A stretch of 64,000 nucleotides of DNA from Rhodospirillaceae bacterium (lineage in GTDB: Bacteria > Pseudomonadota > Alphaproteobacteria > UBA6615): the NCBI GenBank assembly GCA_018702955.1, contig JABJEK010000009.1:37011-101010 (forward strand), read 5' to 3'. The notes under the pieces were generated by a model. That model did not search any database and was not told the DNA's origin. It worked only from the letters and a program-made list of their open reading frames with translations. The position numbers were made by a program, and so were the translations under genes. This document shows, in pieces, positions 39,808 to 49,897 of this stretch. Position 1 is the first letter of the stretch, and each line of letters opens with the position of its first letter.

Positions 39808-40652
39808 CCGGCGGCCGCGCCGCCTTCGAGGTAATCACGCGGACGAATCCCGACGATGAAAATTCCGGCGGCATCCGCGGCAGCCACCAAACCGGCCTGA
39901 TCAAGCACGAGCGTGTTCCCGGCCCCAACAGCGATTCCAGCCAGTCCGGCGGCAACCGCATCCGCAACCGTATCCGGTCCGATCGTGGGCATATCGGCGC
40001 GAATTTCCTGGCCCGGCTTGGGCAGTTTCACCAGCACCCCGCCACGGCCTTCACGCCGCAATGTCCCACAGCGTTCCAGCAGCCCCCGTGTACCTTCGGC
40101 GGCCTCGAGGCCCAGGACAATACCCTGCTGCACAACAACCGCCTGACCGATGTCCAGATGTCCCGTCGCGTCGAGAACGCGCACGCCATAGGCGATATCG
40201 ACTTCGTCATCGGGATCGGGCGCGACCTTGCCAAGGGTGCCCTCGGCTGCCCGCATCTCCTGCAGGACACTATCCGCACCGACGACACGAAACCCCTCGT
40301 CTTCCTCAAGCGTGCGCACGATGGCGCCGAGCAGGCCGTTGTCACCCTTGTTCAGCAATCCACGCGCCAGGAAGCGTGCCGCACGGCGGTCCGGGCGCAG
40401 TTCCTTGAGTGTCGGCCGACGCACCGGCCCGGCCATCACGATCTCCTCGACATTTTCGGCCCGCAACCGCCCCAGCGCATCGTCCGCCGCGCCAAGTCGC
40501 ACCCAGGCATGCGGTGCGCTGCCAATCACATCCGGATCCGCCTGACCTTCAAATGCAATAACGAAGACCGGCCGGCCCGTTGCCCCGCAGGCCTCGATCA
40601 AGAGCCCCGGCAAGGGGCCGCCACCGGCGAGAATACCGAGCTTAGGCGCCAT
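39804..40652 (-). CDS. lpxI: UDP-2,3-diacylglucosamine pyrophosphatase LpxI
   Basis: Hydrolyses UDP-2,3-diacylglucosamine to lipid X; this is the alphaproteobacterial alternative to LpxH. The 282-residue protein begins LGILAGGGPLPGLLIEAC and has the DUF1009-type C-terminal domain with LPKPGQEIRADMPTIGPDTV. The ATG at 40652 is used: it overlaps the lpxA stop by 11 bases, whereas the frame upstream to 40706 lies inside lpxA. No LpxH is present in the run. Confidence 0.94.
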   Translation of the reverse strand: MAPKLGILAGGGPLPGLLIEACGATGRPVFVIAFEGQADPDVIGSAPHAWVRLGAADDALGRLRAENVEEIVMAGPVRRPTLKELRPDRRAARFLARGLLNKGDNGLLGAIVRTLEEDEGFRVVGADSVLQEMRAAEGTLGKVAPDPDDEVDIAYGVRVLDATGHLDIGQAVVVQQGIVLGLEAAEGTRGLLERCGTLRREGRGGVLVKLPKPGQEIRADMPTIGPDTVADAVAAGLAGIAVGAGNTLVLDQAGLVAAADAAGIFIVGIRPRDYLEGGAAAG

Positions 40653-41442
40653 TCGTGGATTTGGGCTGGAGGACCGCGCGCGAGGATTGTTCGCGAACAA
40701 AGTCAACGATCTCCATCACCCCCTCATTCTCGGCGTAGATTTCGACCACATCGTCAACCCGCTCCTGCATCGTGCCTTCCTGCGCAAACAGGAGACGATA
40801 GGCGGTGCGCAGGTGTTGAATATCGTCACGTGAGAAATCACGGCGCTGCAGGCCGATGAGGTTTAATCCGCGCAGGCGCGCGCGCTCCCCCATGGCCGAA
40901 CCGTAAGGGATCAGGTCATGCTCGACACCCGACATGCCGCCCACCATCGCGTGTGCACCGATGCGTACAAACTGATGGATCGCCGCGAGCCCGCCGATGA
41001 TTGCAAAGTCACCGACATGAACGTGGCCGGCCAGTGTCGCGTTGTTGGCCAGGATGACGTTATTGCCGACATGACAATCATGGGCGACATGGGAGGCCAC
41101 CATGAACAGGCAATCGTCCCCGACGCTGGTGATCAGGCCGCCGCCGGATGTCCCGGGATTCATGGTCACATGCTCTCGAATGCGGACCCTGGCTCCAATC
41201 CGAAGTTCGGATTCCTCGCCGGAAAACTTCAGGTCCTGCGGCGGGAGGCCGATTGATGCGAACGGGTAGACCTCGGATTCCGGCCCTATGTCCGTTCGGC
41301 CACCGACGACGACATGGCTGTGAAGTTGCACGCCGTCTCCGAGCACGACCTCGCGACCGACGACGCAATATGGACCAATCTGAACATCGGCCCCAAGCTT
41401 CGCCCCGTCCTCGATCACCGCAGTAGGGTGAATGTCACTCAT
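40642..41442 (-). CDS. lpxA: UDP-GlcNAc acyltransferase
   Basis: The first step of lipid A synthesis. The 266-residue protein is a left-handed beta-helix built from hexapeptide repeats, with the catalytic H121 in HVAHDCHVG and a C-terminal helical domain. The IHPTAVIEDGAKLGADV start is typical. Its ATG directly follows the fabZ stop (TAG-ATG), showing translational coupling. Confidence 0.96.
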   Translation of the reverse strand: MSDIHPTAVIEDGAKLGADVQIGPYCVVGREVVLGDGVQLHSHVVVGGRTDIGPESEVYPFASIGLPPQDLKFSGEESELRIGARVRIREHVTMNPGTSGGGLITSVGDDCLFMVASHVAHDCHVGNNVILANNATLAGHVHVGDFAIIGGLAAIHQFVRIGAHAMVGGMSGVEHDLIPYGSAMGERARLRGLNLIGLQRRDFSRDDIQHLRTAYRLLFAQEGTMQERVDDVVEIYAENEGVMEIVDFVREQSSRAVLQPKSTNGA

Positions 41443-41925
41443 CTATGAATCCATGATCATCGCGGAATAGGTCGCTTGGGCGACGACCGTGTCGCCCACT
41501 TTCCCCTCGCCGCTGAATTTCCAGACATTGCCGCGGTTGCGTTGAATGGAGACGAACAGCTTCAACTGATCGCCGGGGACCACCGGTTTGCGGAACCGCG
41601 CACTATCGATGGTCATGAAATAGACGAGTTTGCCGAGCGCGTCTTCACCCAGGGTCTCAACGACCAACACCGCCGCCGTTTGTGCCATCGCCTCGATGAT
41701 CAAAACTCCCGGCATGACCGGGCGGACCGGAAAATGACCGAGAAAGAATGGTTCGTTGATCGTGACGTTCTTGATACCCGTCGCGCTCTGGCGAATGACG
41801 ATATCCTCGACACGATCAAGCATGAGGAATGGCTGGCGATGCGGGATCATCTCCATAACCTCGAGGATGTCGACGGCCTCGCGGGCGTTGTCATTCATTT
41901 GGGAGTGATCGAGTTTCGTATCCAT
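41443..41925 (-). CDS. fabZ: 3-hydroxyacyl-ACP dehydratase FabZ
   Basis: Dehydrates 3-hydroxyacyl-ACP in fatty acid elongation and competes with LpxA/LpxD for the same substrate. The hot-dog fold protein of about 160 residues has H64 in FFLGHFPVRPVMPG and E78 in LIIEAMAQTAAVL. The start is uncertain: ATG at 41925 is used, a TTG at 41952 and an ATG at 41898 are alternatives, and none has a strong ribosome-binding site. Confidence 0.95.
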   Translation of the reverse strand: MDTKLDHSQMNDNAREAVDILEVMEMIPHRQPFLMLDRVEDIVIRQSATGIKNVTINEPFFLGHFPVRPVMPGVLIIEAMAQTAAVLVVETLGEDALGKLVYFMTIDSARFRKPVVPGDQLKLFVSIQRNRGNVWKFSGEGKVGDTVVAQATYSAMIMDS

Positions 41926-41955
41926 AATCGCTAACCAGCAAGTTTCATTCAAAGT

Positions 41956-42978
41956 CTAGCGGCCACGGTCCTTTGTGACCTTGGCAAGAACGGCCATCTG
42001 GCGGAAAAATTCCTTGGCCGGGATGGCGGGGTTACCCGCCAGCTTTGCCCCCGGTTCGGAGTCCCGCATCATTCCGCTGCGTGCCGCAAGCTGCGTACCC
42101 GGTGCCACCGTTATATGCCCGGCAACACCAGATTGCGCGGCCAGGATGACAAAATCCTCAAGGGTCGCGCTTCCCGCCACTCCGGCTTGTGCGATGACAA
42201 CACAGCCCTTGCCCAAGCGGACGTTGTGCCCGATCTGCACCAGATTATCAATCTTGCAGCCGTCACCTATCACGGTGTCCGGACCGGCGCCGCGGTCGAT
42301 CGTCGAGTTCGCGCCAATCTCGACGTTATCACCGACAATGACCCGCCCGAGTTGGGGTACATCCAGGTGACCTTCGGCCGACATATCGAACCCGAACCCC
42401 CGGGTCCCGATGCGGACACCGGGATGCAAATCACACGTCGCGCCGATGTCACAATGGGAAATACTCGCACCAGCACCAATCACGGTACCGGCCCCGACCG
42501 TGACCCCCCGACCCACGACGGCACCCGCTTCGACCACCGCGCCCGCGCCCAGACTAGCGCCGGCCTCGATGACCGCGTTCGCGCCTATCGAAACATCATC
42601 GCCCAACACTGCCGTGGGGTCGACAAATGCAGCGGGATGAATGCCGGACTGGATGGATGACCCCGGATAGAACGCATGCGCAATGCGCGCATATCCACGG
42701 TACGGCGTTTCGCTGAGCAACAGCGCCATACCTTTCGGCGCTCGGTCGGCGAACGCCGGCGACACGATACACGCGGCGGCCTTCGAAGCCTCGAAGGCAG
42801 AAACATATTTTCGGTTATCGAGAAAACTGACGTGACCGGGGCCGGCGACATCGAGCGGGGCCACATCCTCGATTAACATGTCGGGGTCGGTACCCTCGCT
42901 TAACGTGGCGCCCGCCACCTCGGCGAGGTCCGCAATTGAAATGGGGCCTTCGTTCTCGAAAAAGCGCGCGTCAGCCAT
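41956..42978 (-). CDS. lpxD: UDP-3-O-acylglucosamine N-acyltransferase
   Basis: Adds the second acyl chain in lipid A synthesis. The 340-residue protein has the uridine-binding N-terminal domain (about 1-100, with [10 protein letters not shown]), hexapeptide repeats (about 105-310) and a C-terminal helix. [19 protein letters not shown] includes the expected catalytic His. It lies between ompH and fabZ. Confidence 0.96.
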   Translation of the reverse strand: MADARFFENEGPISIADLAEVAGATLSEGTDPDMLIEDVAPLDVAGPGHVSFLDNRKYVSAFEASKAAACIVSPAFADRAPKGMALLLSETPYRGYARIAHAFYPGSSIQSGIHPAAFVDPTAVLGDDVSIGANAVIEAGASLGAGAVVEAGAVVGRGVTVGAGTVIGAGASISHCDIGATCDLHPGVRIGTRGFGFDMSAEGHLDVPQLGRVIVGDNVEIGANSTIDRGAGPDTVIGDGCKIDNLVQIGHNVRLGKGCVVIAQAGVAGSATLEDFVILAAQSGVAGHITVAPGTQLAARSGMMRDSEPGAKLAGNPAIPAKEFFRQMAVLAKVTKDRGR

Positions 42979-42987
42979 CAGTTTCGA

Positions 42988-43575
42988 TCATTTACCCGCC
43001 GGTTTGTCTGGGTCGTTGGCACCAATCGACATCTCGACTTCGGAGAGGCGATCATTCAGACGTTTGAGCGACTGCTCGCTAATGTCGAACGAGTCGAAGG
43101 CGACCACGATCTGGGTTCGCGGAAGCACAAGGTTAACCCCGAGCTCTTCCGATAGTTTTCCGACTTCCTCGAACAGCACAAGCTGGATGCGCTGCATCGT
43201 CTGAGCCATGCCGCGGTCCAGCGTCTGGCGCAACGACCGCGCCTGTTGCTGCAATGACGCCGCGCGCTCCTGCAGTCCCTGACGGCGGTCCGAATAGACT
43301 TCGGGCGTCAGAATCGCACGCTGTTGCTGAAGCTGCTGCTCTTCCGAACGAAGCTTTTCTTCCTCGGTTGCGATCTGTTGTTGCAAATCAGCTGCGATCT
43401 TGTCGATTTGCGTTCGTGCCGACTGAACAGCCAGAGATTCCCGCAAAATCTTCTCCACGTCGACGATCGCAATCGAGGGAACCGGCGGCTTCTCGACGTC
43501 CTGCGCCTGTGCGGGCAGTGTCAGAACCGAGCCCGTGATAAACACAATGGCGGCAGCGAGCATTTGGATCCGCAT
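42988..43575 (-). CDS. skp: Periplasmic chaperone OmpH/Skp
   Basis: A 195-residue protein that keeps outer-membrane proteins soluble for BamA. The signal peptide (1-24) ends LPAQAQD. SIAIVDVEKILRESLAVQSA then starts the family domain, followed by a long coiled coil (about 60-130, rich in Gln and Glu) and a C-terminal strand with NLVLPRTQIVVAF. The ATG at 43575 with GGAGTG upstream is chosen; the longer frame to 43635 has no signal and overlaps bamA. It lies 13 bases after bamA. Confidence 0.93.
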   Translation of the reverse strand: MRIQMLAAAIVFITGSVLTLPAQAQDVEKPPVPSIAIVDVEKILRESLAVQSARTQIDKIAADLQQQIATEEEKLRSEEQQLQQQRAILTPEVYSDRRQGLQERAASLQQQARSLRQTLDRGMAQTMQRIQLVLFEEVGKLSEELGVNLVLPRTQIVVAFDSFDISEQSLKRLNDRLSEVEMSIGANDPDKPAGK

Positions 43576-43588
43576 GGTTTTCACTCCG

Positions 43589-45910
43589 TTAGAACCGGGT
43601 TCCGAAGCTGAAACTGAAGAACTCGGTCTTGTCATAATCTTCCTTCATGAGCGGGCGGGCCAAGTTTATCCGGACCGGACCGACAGGTGAGCCCCAGCTG
43701 ATTCCGATGCCGGCCGTCGCGCGAAGGCTCGCATCATCTGCAATATTGGGGAACGGATCGTCACTCCCCCAAACACTACCCATGTCGCTGAACACCGCAC
43801 CCTTGATGTCAAATTCTTCCGGCAAGCCAAGCGGAAACCCGATCTCTGCCGAACCGCGATAATATTGTGTCCCACCGATTGAATCATCGGTCACCAGATC
43901 GCGCGGGCCAACGCCGCCGACCTCAAAACCGCGCAATCGACTTCCGCCGAGAAAAAACCGCTCGGAGATCCGCGTTTCGTCGTCATCCAACGGCGCCAGA
44001 TGTCCGGCTTCCCCCCCCACACTTCCGATAAACGAAGAGCCAAACAGCGGCACGAAGTAGTTGGCGCCCACCTCATTGCGCAGGAACTTCTCGGAACCAC
44101 CAAATCCGGCGAGGTCAACGCTGTATGACAATGAGTAGCCATCGGTCGGCTCAAATTTGCTGTCGAGCTCATCGAAGAAGAAATCATTCTCGATCGATGA
44201 TGTTGTGAAGGTGCCTTCCTGTGCCTTAACGACGTCCGATGCATCGGTCTGGATGTCGTCAATGCTGTCGCGTGTAAACCGGTAACGCGCGGTGTGCCGA
44301 AGCTTTTCGGTCATCTGATAGCCGGCACGCAGTCCGAACCCGACCTCGCTCTGTTCGAACGAACTCCGGTCGCTGAAATCCGTCGTTCGAACAAATACAT
44401 CGAAGCCCGCTGCGACATCACGATCGAGGAAATAGGGCTCGGTAAAGCTCAAGTCGATCTGTTGTTGCTTGGTCGCCAGCGTGGTGCTCACACGGAGATC
44501 CTGGCCCCGACCAAGCAGATTGCGTTCCCGTAGCGCAATGTCGGTCAGTACGCCTGCCGTTGACGAGAACCCAGCACCGATGGAAAGTTCTCCTGTCGAT
44601 TGCTCTTCAACATTCACGCTGACAATCGTGCGGTCGTTCGCACTTCCGGGCGTGTTGTTGATGTCGACACGCGAGAAGAACCCAAGATCCTGCAGACGCT
44701 GACGGGTACGACGAAGTTTGGCGGTGTTAAACGCGTCGCCTTCGACGATGGTGAACTCTCGCCGGATGACCTCGTCCAGGGTTCGTTCGTTACCCGCGAT
44801 ATCGATTCGTTCGACGAACACGCGCGGCCCCTCGCGGATTTCATACGTCACGTCGATCGTCAGGGCATCACGATCCCGGTCCACCCGGGGACGCACATCG
44901 ACGAAGGCAAATCCTCGCTCACCGAGCGATTCCGTGATCGATTGAATCGTCTCCTCGACCTCGTTCGCGTCGTAGGTATCGCCAGCATCGGCGGCGATCA
45001 AGCCACCCAGCTCGGCGCCCTCGACACCGCGTAATTCGCTTGCAACCTCAAGGGTGCCAAAGTTGTATTGCGGCCCCTCGTCGAGGGTGAATGTGACGAT
45101 GAAATCATCACGGTCTTCGGTCAGCTCCGCGATCGCCGAGACAACGCGAAAATCGGCATAGCCTTCAGAGAGGTAGAAACGGCGCAGCAGCTCGCGGTCG
45201 AATGACAACCTGTCCGGGTCATACGTATCGTTGCTCGTAAGGAAATTATAGAAGGCCGATTCTGTCGTCTGGATGGTTTCGCGCAGACTGCCATCGGAAA
45301 ACTCGCTGTTCCCGATGAAGTTGATCGCGCGGATGCCCGTCTTGCCACCCTCCTCGATTTCGAACACGAGGTCGACGCGGTTTTCCGGCAGCTGAATGAC
45401 CTTGGGATCGACCGTGGCGGCGAACCGGCCCGAGCGCCGGTAGATATCGAGCAACCGCTGAACATCGCCCTGCACTTTTGTGCGCGTGTAGACGACGCGC
45501 GGGCGCAATGACACTTCGCTCAGGAGCGCTTCGTTGTCGAGCTTGCGGTTCCCCTCAAACGCGATCCGGTTAATGATCGGGTTTTCCACCACCTGGACGA
45601 CGACCGCGTCACCCTCGCGGCGCAACGTGACGTCCGCGAACAGGCCGGTGTTGAATAGGTTTTTGAGGGAGTCATCGACTTTGGCCGGATCGTATTTATC
45701 ACCCGGCTTTATCTGCATGTAAGCGTTGACCGTCGAGGGGTCGATCCGCTGCGTACCAACAACACGAATTTCCTCAACCACAGTGCCCGACCGGGTCTGT
45801 GCGTTGAGGGGTTGCGTCAGCGCGGACAGGGCGAACACACCACCCGCCGCCAGCACGACTGCTAAAACATTCTTACAAGTGCGAAAATACACGCGCTCGT
45901 CCCAGTCCAT
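43589..45910 (-). CDS. bamA: Outer membrane protein assembly factor BamA
   Basis: The core of the BAM complex, 773 residues. A signal peptide (cleavage near LNAQT, about residue 38) is followed by five POTRA domains (about 45-425; the first starts EEIRVVGTQRIDPST) and a 16-strand barrel. The barrel has the RGF motif in GGSRLRGFEVGGVG and ends in Phe (FSFGTRF), as outer-membrane proteins do. It is preceded by rseP and followed by its chaperone ompH. Confidence 0.96.
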   Translation of the reverse strand: MDWDERVYFRTCKNVLAVVLAAGGVFALSALTQPLNAQTRSGTVVEEIRVVGTQRIDPSTVNAYMQIKPGDKYDPAKVDDSLKNLFNTGLFADVTLRREGDAVVVQVVENPIINRIAFEGNRKLDNEALLSEVSLRPRVVYTRTKVQGDVQRLLDIYRRSGRFAATVDPKVIQLPENRVDLVFEIEEGGKTGIRAINFIGNSEFSDGSLRETIQTTESAFYNFLTSNDTYDPDRLSFDRELLRRFYLSEGYADFRVVSAIAELTEDRDDFIVTFTLDEGPQYNFGTLEVASELRGVEGAELGGLIAADAGDTYDANEVEETIQSITESLGERGFAFVDVRPRVDRDRDALTIDVTYEIREGPRVFVERIDIAGNERTLDEVIRREFTIVEGDAFNTAKLRRTRQRLQDLGFFSRVDINNTPGSANDRTIVSVNVEEQSTGELSIGAGFSSTAGVLTDIALRERNLLGRGQDLRVSTTLATKQQQIDLSFTEPYFLDRDVAAGFDVFVRTTDFSDRSSFEQSEVGFGLRAGYQMTEKLRHTARYRFTRDSIDDIQTDASDVVKAQEGTFTTSSIENDFFFDELDSKFEPTDGYSLSYSVDLAGFGGSEKFLRNEVGANYFVPLFGSSFIGSVGGEAGHLAPLDDDETRISERFFLGGSRLRGFEVGGVGPRDLVTDDSIGGTQYYRGSAEIGFPLGLPEEFDIKGAVFSDMGSVWGSDDPFPNIADDASLRATAGIGISWGSPVGPVRINLARPLMKEDYDKTEFFSFSFGTRF

Positions 45911-45949
45911 TCGGCCGCCCGTTTCTGCTTTCCAGTCAGACCCTTAGGG

Positions 45950-47068
45950 TCAGGTGAACAGCTCAACTATCCGCTGCACAACCGGAAGGCGGACGATATC
46001 ATTGAATGTGGCGAATAGCATGAGCCCGAGCACGAAAACCAGCCCGATTTTCATACCGAGCTCCTGTGCCCAACGCCCTGGAGCCCTGCGGAACACGGCT
46101 TCATACGCGTAGAACGCCAGATGTCCGCCATCAAGCAGGGGAATTGGCAGCAAATTAATCAGCCCGAGATTAATCGACAGGAACGCCGCAAAGATCACCA
46201 ACGTGGCGATTCCGGCGTCTGCCGCGCTGCCCGACATCTGCGCGATTCGCACTGGTCCGCCCAGTTCCTGCGCGCTGCGTTCACCACCAAACATCTGCCC
46301 GATCGCGGTCACCGTGACCGAAACCAGACGAACTGTCTCACGAACTCCCTGCCATGCGGCCCACGGCACGCTGTGGCGTTCGAAGGCCCGCTCCAGCCCG
46401 CGAACTCCCAGAACGCCAATGCGGGCCTCGTCTCCCAGGCCGTCGGGTATGACGTTTACGCTGGGCGTGGCAACCAGATCGAGTTGGCTTCCGTCACGAT
46501 CCACGACAATGTCGACGGGAATTCCCGGATGAAGCCGGATGAGTTGCTGCACCTCTTCGAAGCGCGCGATCGTGCGACCGGCGACCTCGAGGAACTCATC
46601 GCCGGACTGCAGCCCAGCTGCTTCTGCGGCAGAGCCCGGAACGACTTCCGAAACCTGGGCCGGTGTGAAGGGTTGACCGGCGGTGGCGAACAAAATCGTA
46701 AAGATGCCAATCGCGAACAGGATATTCGCCAACGGACCCGCGGCGACGATCGCGGTCTTCTGGGACAATTTCTTGTGATGAAAGGCGACCGCGCGCTCGT
46801 CTGCGGTCATTTCATCGCCGTCATCGTCCGGGCCGAGATCGCTCTGACCGAACATTTTGACGTAGCCGCCGAAGGGGATGAGGCTGAATTTCCAGCGTGT
46901 ACCGGCCTTGTCCGTATAGCCGAACAACTCACGGCCGAAACCAACGGAGAAAACTTCCACCCGCACGCCCGCGCGCCGCGCAAACCAATAGTGGCCAAAC
47001 TCGTGAACAAAGACGAGCGGCGTGAGTACGACCAGAAACCAGAAAATTGTGACGACGATACCGCCCAT
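45950..47068 (-). CDS. rseP: Site-2 membrane metalloprotease RseP
   Basis: A zinc protease that cuts transmembrane segments, such as anti-sigma factors, in envelope stress. The 372-residue protein has the active-site HEFGH at 22-26 within helix 1, a PDZ domain (about 125-210, GSAAEAAGLQSGDEFLEV), and the second zinc ligand in LLPIPLLDGGHLAF. One PDZ domain is evident; the E. coli protein has two. It lies between dxr and bamA, a classic order. Confidence 0.95.
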   Translation of the reverse strand: MGGIVVTIFWFLVVLTPLVFVHEFGHYWFARRAGVRVEVFSVGFGRELFGYTDKAGTRWKFSLIPFGGYVKMFGQSDLGPDDDGDEMTADERAVAFHHKKLSQKTAIVAAGPLANILFAIGIFTILFATAGQPFTPAQVSEVVPGSAAEAAGLQSGDEFLEVAGRTIARFEEVQQLIRLHPGIPVDIVVDRDGSQLDLVATPSVNVIPDGLGDEARIGVLGVRGLERAFERHSVPWAAWQGVRETVRLVSVTVTAIGQMFGGERSAQELGGPVRIAQMSGSAADAGIATLVIFAAFLSINLGLINLLPIPLLDGGHLAFYAYEAVFRRAPGRWAQELGMKIGLVFVLGLMLFATFNDIVRLPVVQRIVELFT

Positions 47069-47129
47069 GCGGATTCAATCCCTTTTCACATGCCCACCAA
47101 TAGCATGGCGAGCAATGCTTGAAGTGGCG

Positions 47130-48323
47130 TTAAGAAGCGGATTTTACAAGGTTTTCCGAGACATGTCGGCTTTCACGATCCAACGATCTGAAATCCTCAA
47201 GCGAGGCGATCTCGTGGCCATCGACCTTATCGAGCACCCGCATCACCGTTTCGGCGATTTCGAGGAACCCGATCCGGCCGTCGAGGAAACTCTCGACCGC
47301 GACCTCGTTGGCCGCATTCAGAACCACGGTCGCGCCGCGGCCCGCCGAAAGGGCGCTGCGCGCAAGTGCAATGGAGGGGAAACGCTCATGGTCCGGCTCT
47401 TCAAACTCAAGCGAGCCAATCGCCGCCAGATCCAGTCGCGCCGCAGGGCTCTCCATGCGCGCGGGCCAGGCCAGCGCATGGGCAATGGGCACACGCATGT
47501 CCGGCGTCCCCATCTGGGCCAGAACCGAACCATCCACATAGGCAACCATCGAATGGACAACGGATTGCGGATGCACCAGCACGTCGATGTCATCCACGCC
47601 GACGGGGAACAAATAGGCAGCCTCGATCAGCTCCAGGCCCTTGTTCATCATCGTCGCTGAATCCACGGAAATCTTGCGGCCCATATCCCAATTGGGGTGC
47701 GCGATCGCCTCGTCCGGCGTTGCCGCCGCCATGCGTTCCCGCGACCAGGTCCGGAACGGTCCACCGGACGCGGTGAGGATCAGCTTTTCGACGTCGCCGG
47801 CGTTCTCGGTCTCGAACACCTGGAAAATCGCGTTGTGCTCGGAATCAAGCGGCAGAAGGCGTGTCCCGGAACGTTCTGTCGCCGCGAGCACCAAATCACC
47901 GGCACAAACCAGGCTTTCCTTGTTCGCAAGCGCAACGAGCGTGCCCTGCCCGACCGCCGAAAGTGTGGAATCCAGCCCCGCCGCACCGACAATTCCGGCA
48001 ACGATGAGGTCTGCCGAAACACCGCCGGCGGCACTCAACGCATCCGGGCCGGCCGCCGCCTCGATCCCGCTCCCCGCCAAGCCTTCGCGCAACGCATCGT
48101 AAGCCGACGGGTCGGCGACAACCGCCAGTTCGGCGTCGAACTCTCGCGCCAACGCCGCCAGTTCTGCCGCGCTTTTGTTGGCGGTCAGCGCCACGACATC
48201 AAAGCGATCCCTGTTGCGCCGGATAAGATCGGCTGTGCTTTTGCCGATCGAGCCGGTGGCGCCGAGAATGGAAATTCGGCGCGCCACATCGCTCGACGGG
48301 GTCTCGATCTGGGTCAACGCCAT
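47130..48323 (-). CDS. dxr: 1-deoxy-D-xylulose-5-phosphate reductoisomerase
   Basis: Forms MEP, the committed step of non-mevalonate isoprenoid synthesis. The 397-residue protein has the NADPH-binding ILGATGSIGKSTADLI (19-34), the metal-site PLDSEHNAIFQ, ASGGPFR and HPNWDMGRKISVDSATMMN. Its start lies inside the cdsA 3' end (10-base overlap). Confidence 0.97.
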   Translation of the reverse strand: MALTQIETPSSDVARRISILGATGSIGKSTADLIRRNRDRFDVVALTANKSAAELAALAREFDAELAVVADPSAYDALREGLAGSGIEAAAGPDALSAAGGVSADLIVAGIVGAAGLDSTLSAVGQGTLVALANKESLVCAGDLVLAATERSGTRLLPLDSEHNAIFQVFETENAGDVEKLILTASGGPFRTWSRERMAAATPDEAIAHPNWDMGRKISVDSATMMNKGLELIEAAYLFPVGVDDIDVLVHPQSVVHSMVAYVDGSVLAQMGTPDMRVPIAHALAWPARMESPAARLDLAAIGSLEFEEPDHERFPSIALARSALSAGRGATVVLNAANEVAVESFLDGRIGFLEIAETVMRVLDKVDGHEIASLEDFRSLDRESRHVSENLVKSAS

Positions 48324-49168
48324 AGGATGAAATCCGTTCCGAACAGCAAGGCGATCAACGCCAGCGCGGGTGCGGCGAAGAGTAGTCCGTCGACCCGGTC
48401 GAGTACACCGCCATGCCCGGGTATGAGGGTTCCGGAATCCTTCACATCGAAGTGACGTTTAATCCAGGATTCAAAAAGGTCACCACACTGGGTCGCCAGC
48501 GACAGAACAAACGCGATGCCCAGGACAGGTTCCGACGGCACCCCTGCGAGGCGCGCCATCAAGGCCGCCATTGCGAGTGTGAACAACACGGCCCCGACCG
48601 CACCTGCCCAGGTTTTGTTTGGGCTGATACGCGGCGCCAGCCGCGGTCCGCCGATCAGGCGCCCGGCAACATAACCCCCGATGTCCGACATCCAGACCAT
48701 GACAAACAGGAACACCAAGAGGTCGAACCCGGTTCCGGGTTGCAGGCGCAAATACAACATGGCGACCACGGCCAGGCCGAGGTGGACATGTGCAACGACG
48801 GCCCAGTTTCGCTCGTTCCAGGTTGCCGAGAACGTACCAATGGTCAGCGCCAGGCCGACGACAAGCACGAGCAATCCCGCAACGGGCCCTGCGACTTCTC
48901 CCGCGACCAGCACGAACAACGGCACCATGATCGACTGCATACGCAATCCGGTGCGTTCGATGACAGCGATCGCCCGCCATTCCGCACCGGCTGCCAGAAC
49001 CACGACGGCAAGCATCGCGGCAAACCAGGGTGAACCCAACCAGACGGCAAACAGCGCCACCGGTATCAGCACCAATGCCGAGAGCACCCGCATCATCAGA
49101 TTGCTGGCACCGCGAACCGGGGTGGCAGACGGAACGGGATGGTTAGGTGGTGTGCTCAAAAGCTTCAA
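48314..49168 (-). CDS. cdsA: Phosphatidate cytidylyltransferase
   Basis: Makes CDP-diacylglycerol for all phospholipids. The polytopic protein of about 284 residues has roughly eight helices and the C-terminal signature around SPNKTWAGAVGAVLFTL, QCGDLFESWIKRHFDVKDSG and PGHGGVLDRVDGL. A TTG at 49168 overlaps the uppS stop (TTGA); this start fits translational coupling but is uncertain, and an internal ATG near residue 25 is an alternative. Confidence 0.93.
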   Translation of the reverse strand: MKLLSTPPNHPVPSATPVRGASNLMMRVLSALVLIPVALFAVWLGSPWFAAMLAVVVLAAGAEWRAIAVIERTGLRMQSIMVPLFVLVAGEVAGPVAGLLVLVVGLALTIGTFSATWNERNWAVVAHVHLGLAVVAMLYLRLQPGTGFDLLVFLFVMVWMSDIGGYVAGRLIGGPRLAPRISPNKTWAGAVGAVLFTLAMAALMARLAGVPSEPVLGIAFVLSLATQCGDLFESWIKRHFDVKDSGTLIPGHGGVLDRVDGLLFAAPALALIALLFGTDFILWR

Positions 49169-49893
49169 CCGGCCACGGCGCCGAAACGGCGTTCGCGCCG
49201 GTTAAACTCGTCGATGCATTGTTCGAGATGAGAGCGACCGAATTCCGGCCAGAGCGCATCGACAAAGACCATTTCGGTATAGGCGCACTGCCAAAGCAGG
49301 AAATTGCTGATCCGCTGCTCATTGCTGGTCCGGATGAGGAGATCGGGATCCGGCAGATCCCGGGTCCAGAGATGGCGCGAGACCATCCCTTCATCAATCG
49401 TGGCGGGATCCAGCTCGCCGTCGGCAGCCTGTTGCGCCAGCGCGCGGGTCGCCGCCGCGATGTCCTGTCGCCCGCCATAACTGAGTGCCGCCGTCAGGTT
49501 GAGCCCGGTGTTGCCCGCGGTCATCTCCTCTGCGCCCTCGATCAGGGAAACAATGTCGTCGGAAAAACGCGCCCGGTCACCGATGACGCGAATGCGCATA
49601 CCCCGCTGGTGCAGATCGGCCGTCTCGCTCTGAAGATAGCGGCGCAGCAATCCCATGAGATCAACGACTTCATCGCTCGGGCGGTTCCAGTTTTCGGAAC
49701 TGAAGCCAAACAGGGTGAGATACTTCACGCTCAGGGCTTCGGCCGCATCGAGGGTGCGCTTGACGGCTTCCGCGCCCTTCGCGTGCCCGGCCGTTCGCGG
49801 CAGGCCACGGGCCCGTGCCCATCGGCCATTGCCGTCCATGATGACCGCAATATGTGCAGGCACCCGGTCCTGTTCGTCTCCGGCGTCGGCCAT
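49165..49893 (-). CDS. uppS: Undecaprenyl diphosphate synthase
   Basis: Builds the C55 lipid carrier for peptidoglycan and LPS from farnesyl diphosphate. The 242-residue protein has HIAVIMDGNGRWARARGLPR with catalytic D20, a GHAKGAEAVKRTLDAA segment and the C-terminal DLLIRTSNEQRISNFLLWQ and VDALWPEF. It lies four bases after frr and is coupled to cdsA. Confidence 0.97.
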   Translation of the reverse strand: MADAGDEQDRVPAHIAVIMDGNGRWARARGLPRTAGHAKGAEAVKRTLDAAEALSVKYLTLFGFSSENWNRPSDEVVDLMGLLRRYLQSETADLHQRGMRIRVIGDRARFSDDIVSLIEGAEEMTAGNTGLNLTAALSYGGRQDIAAATRALAQQAADGELDPATIDEGMVSRHLWTRDLPDPDLLIRTSNEQRISNFLLWQCAYTEMVFVDALWPEFGRSHLEQCIDEFNRRERRFGAVAG

Positions 49894-49897
49894 CAGG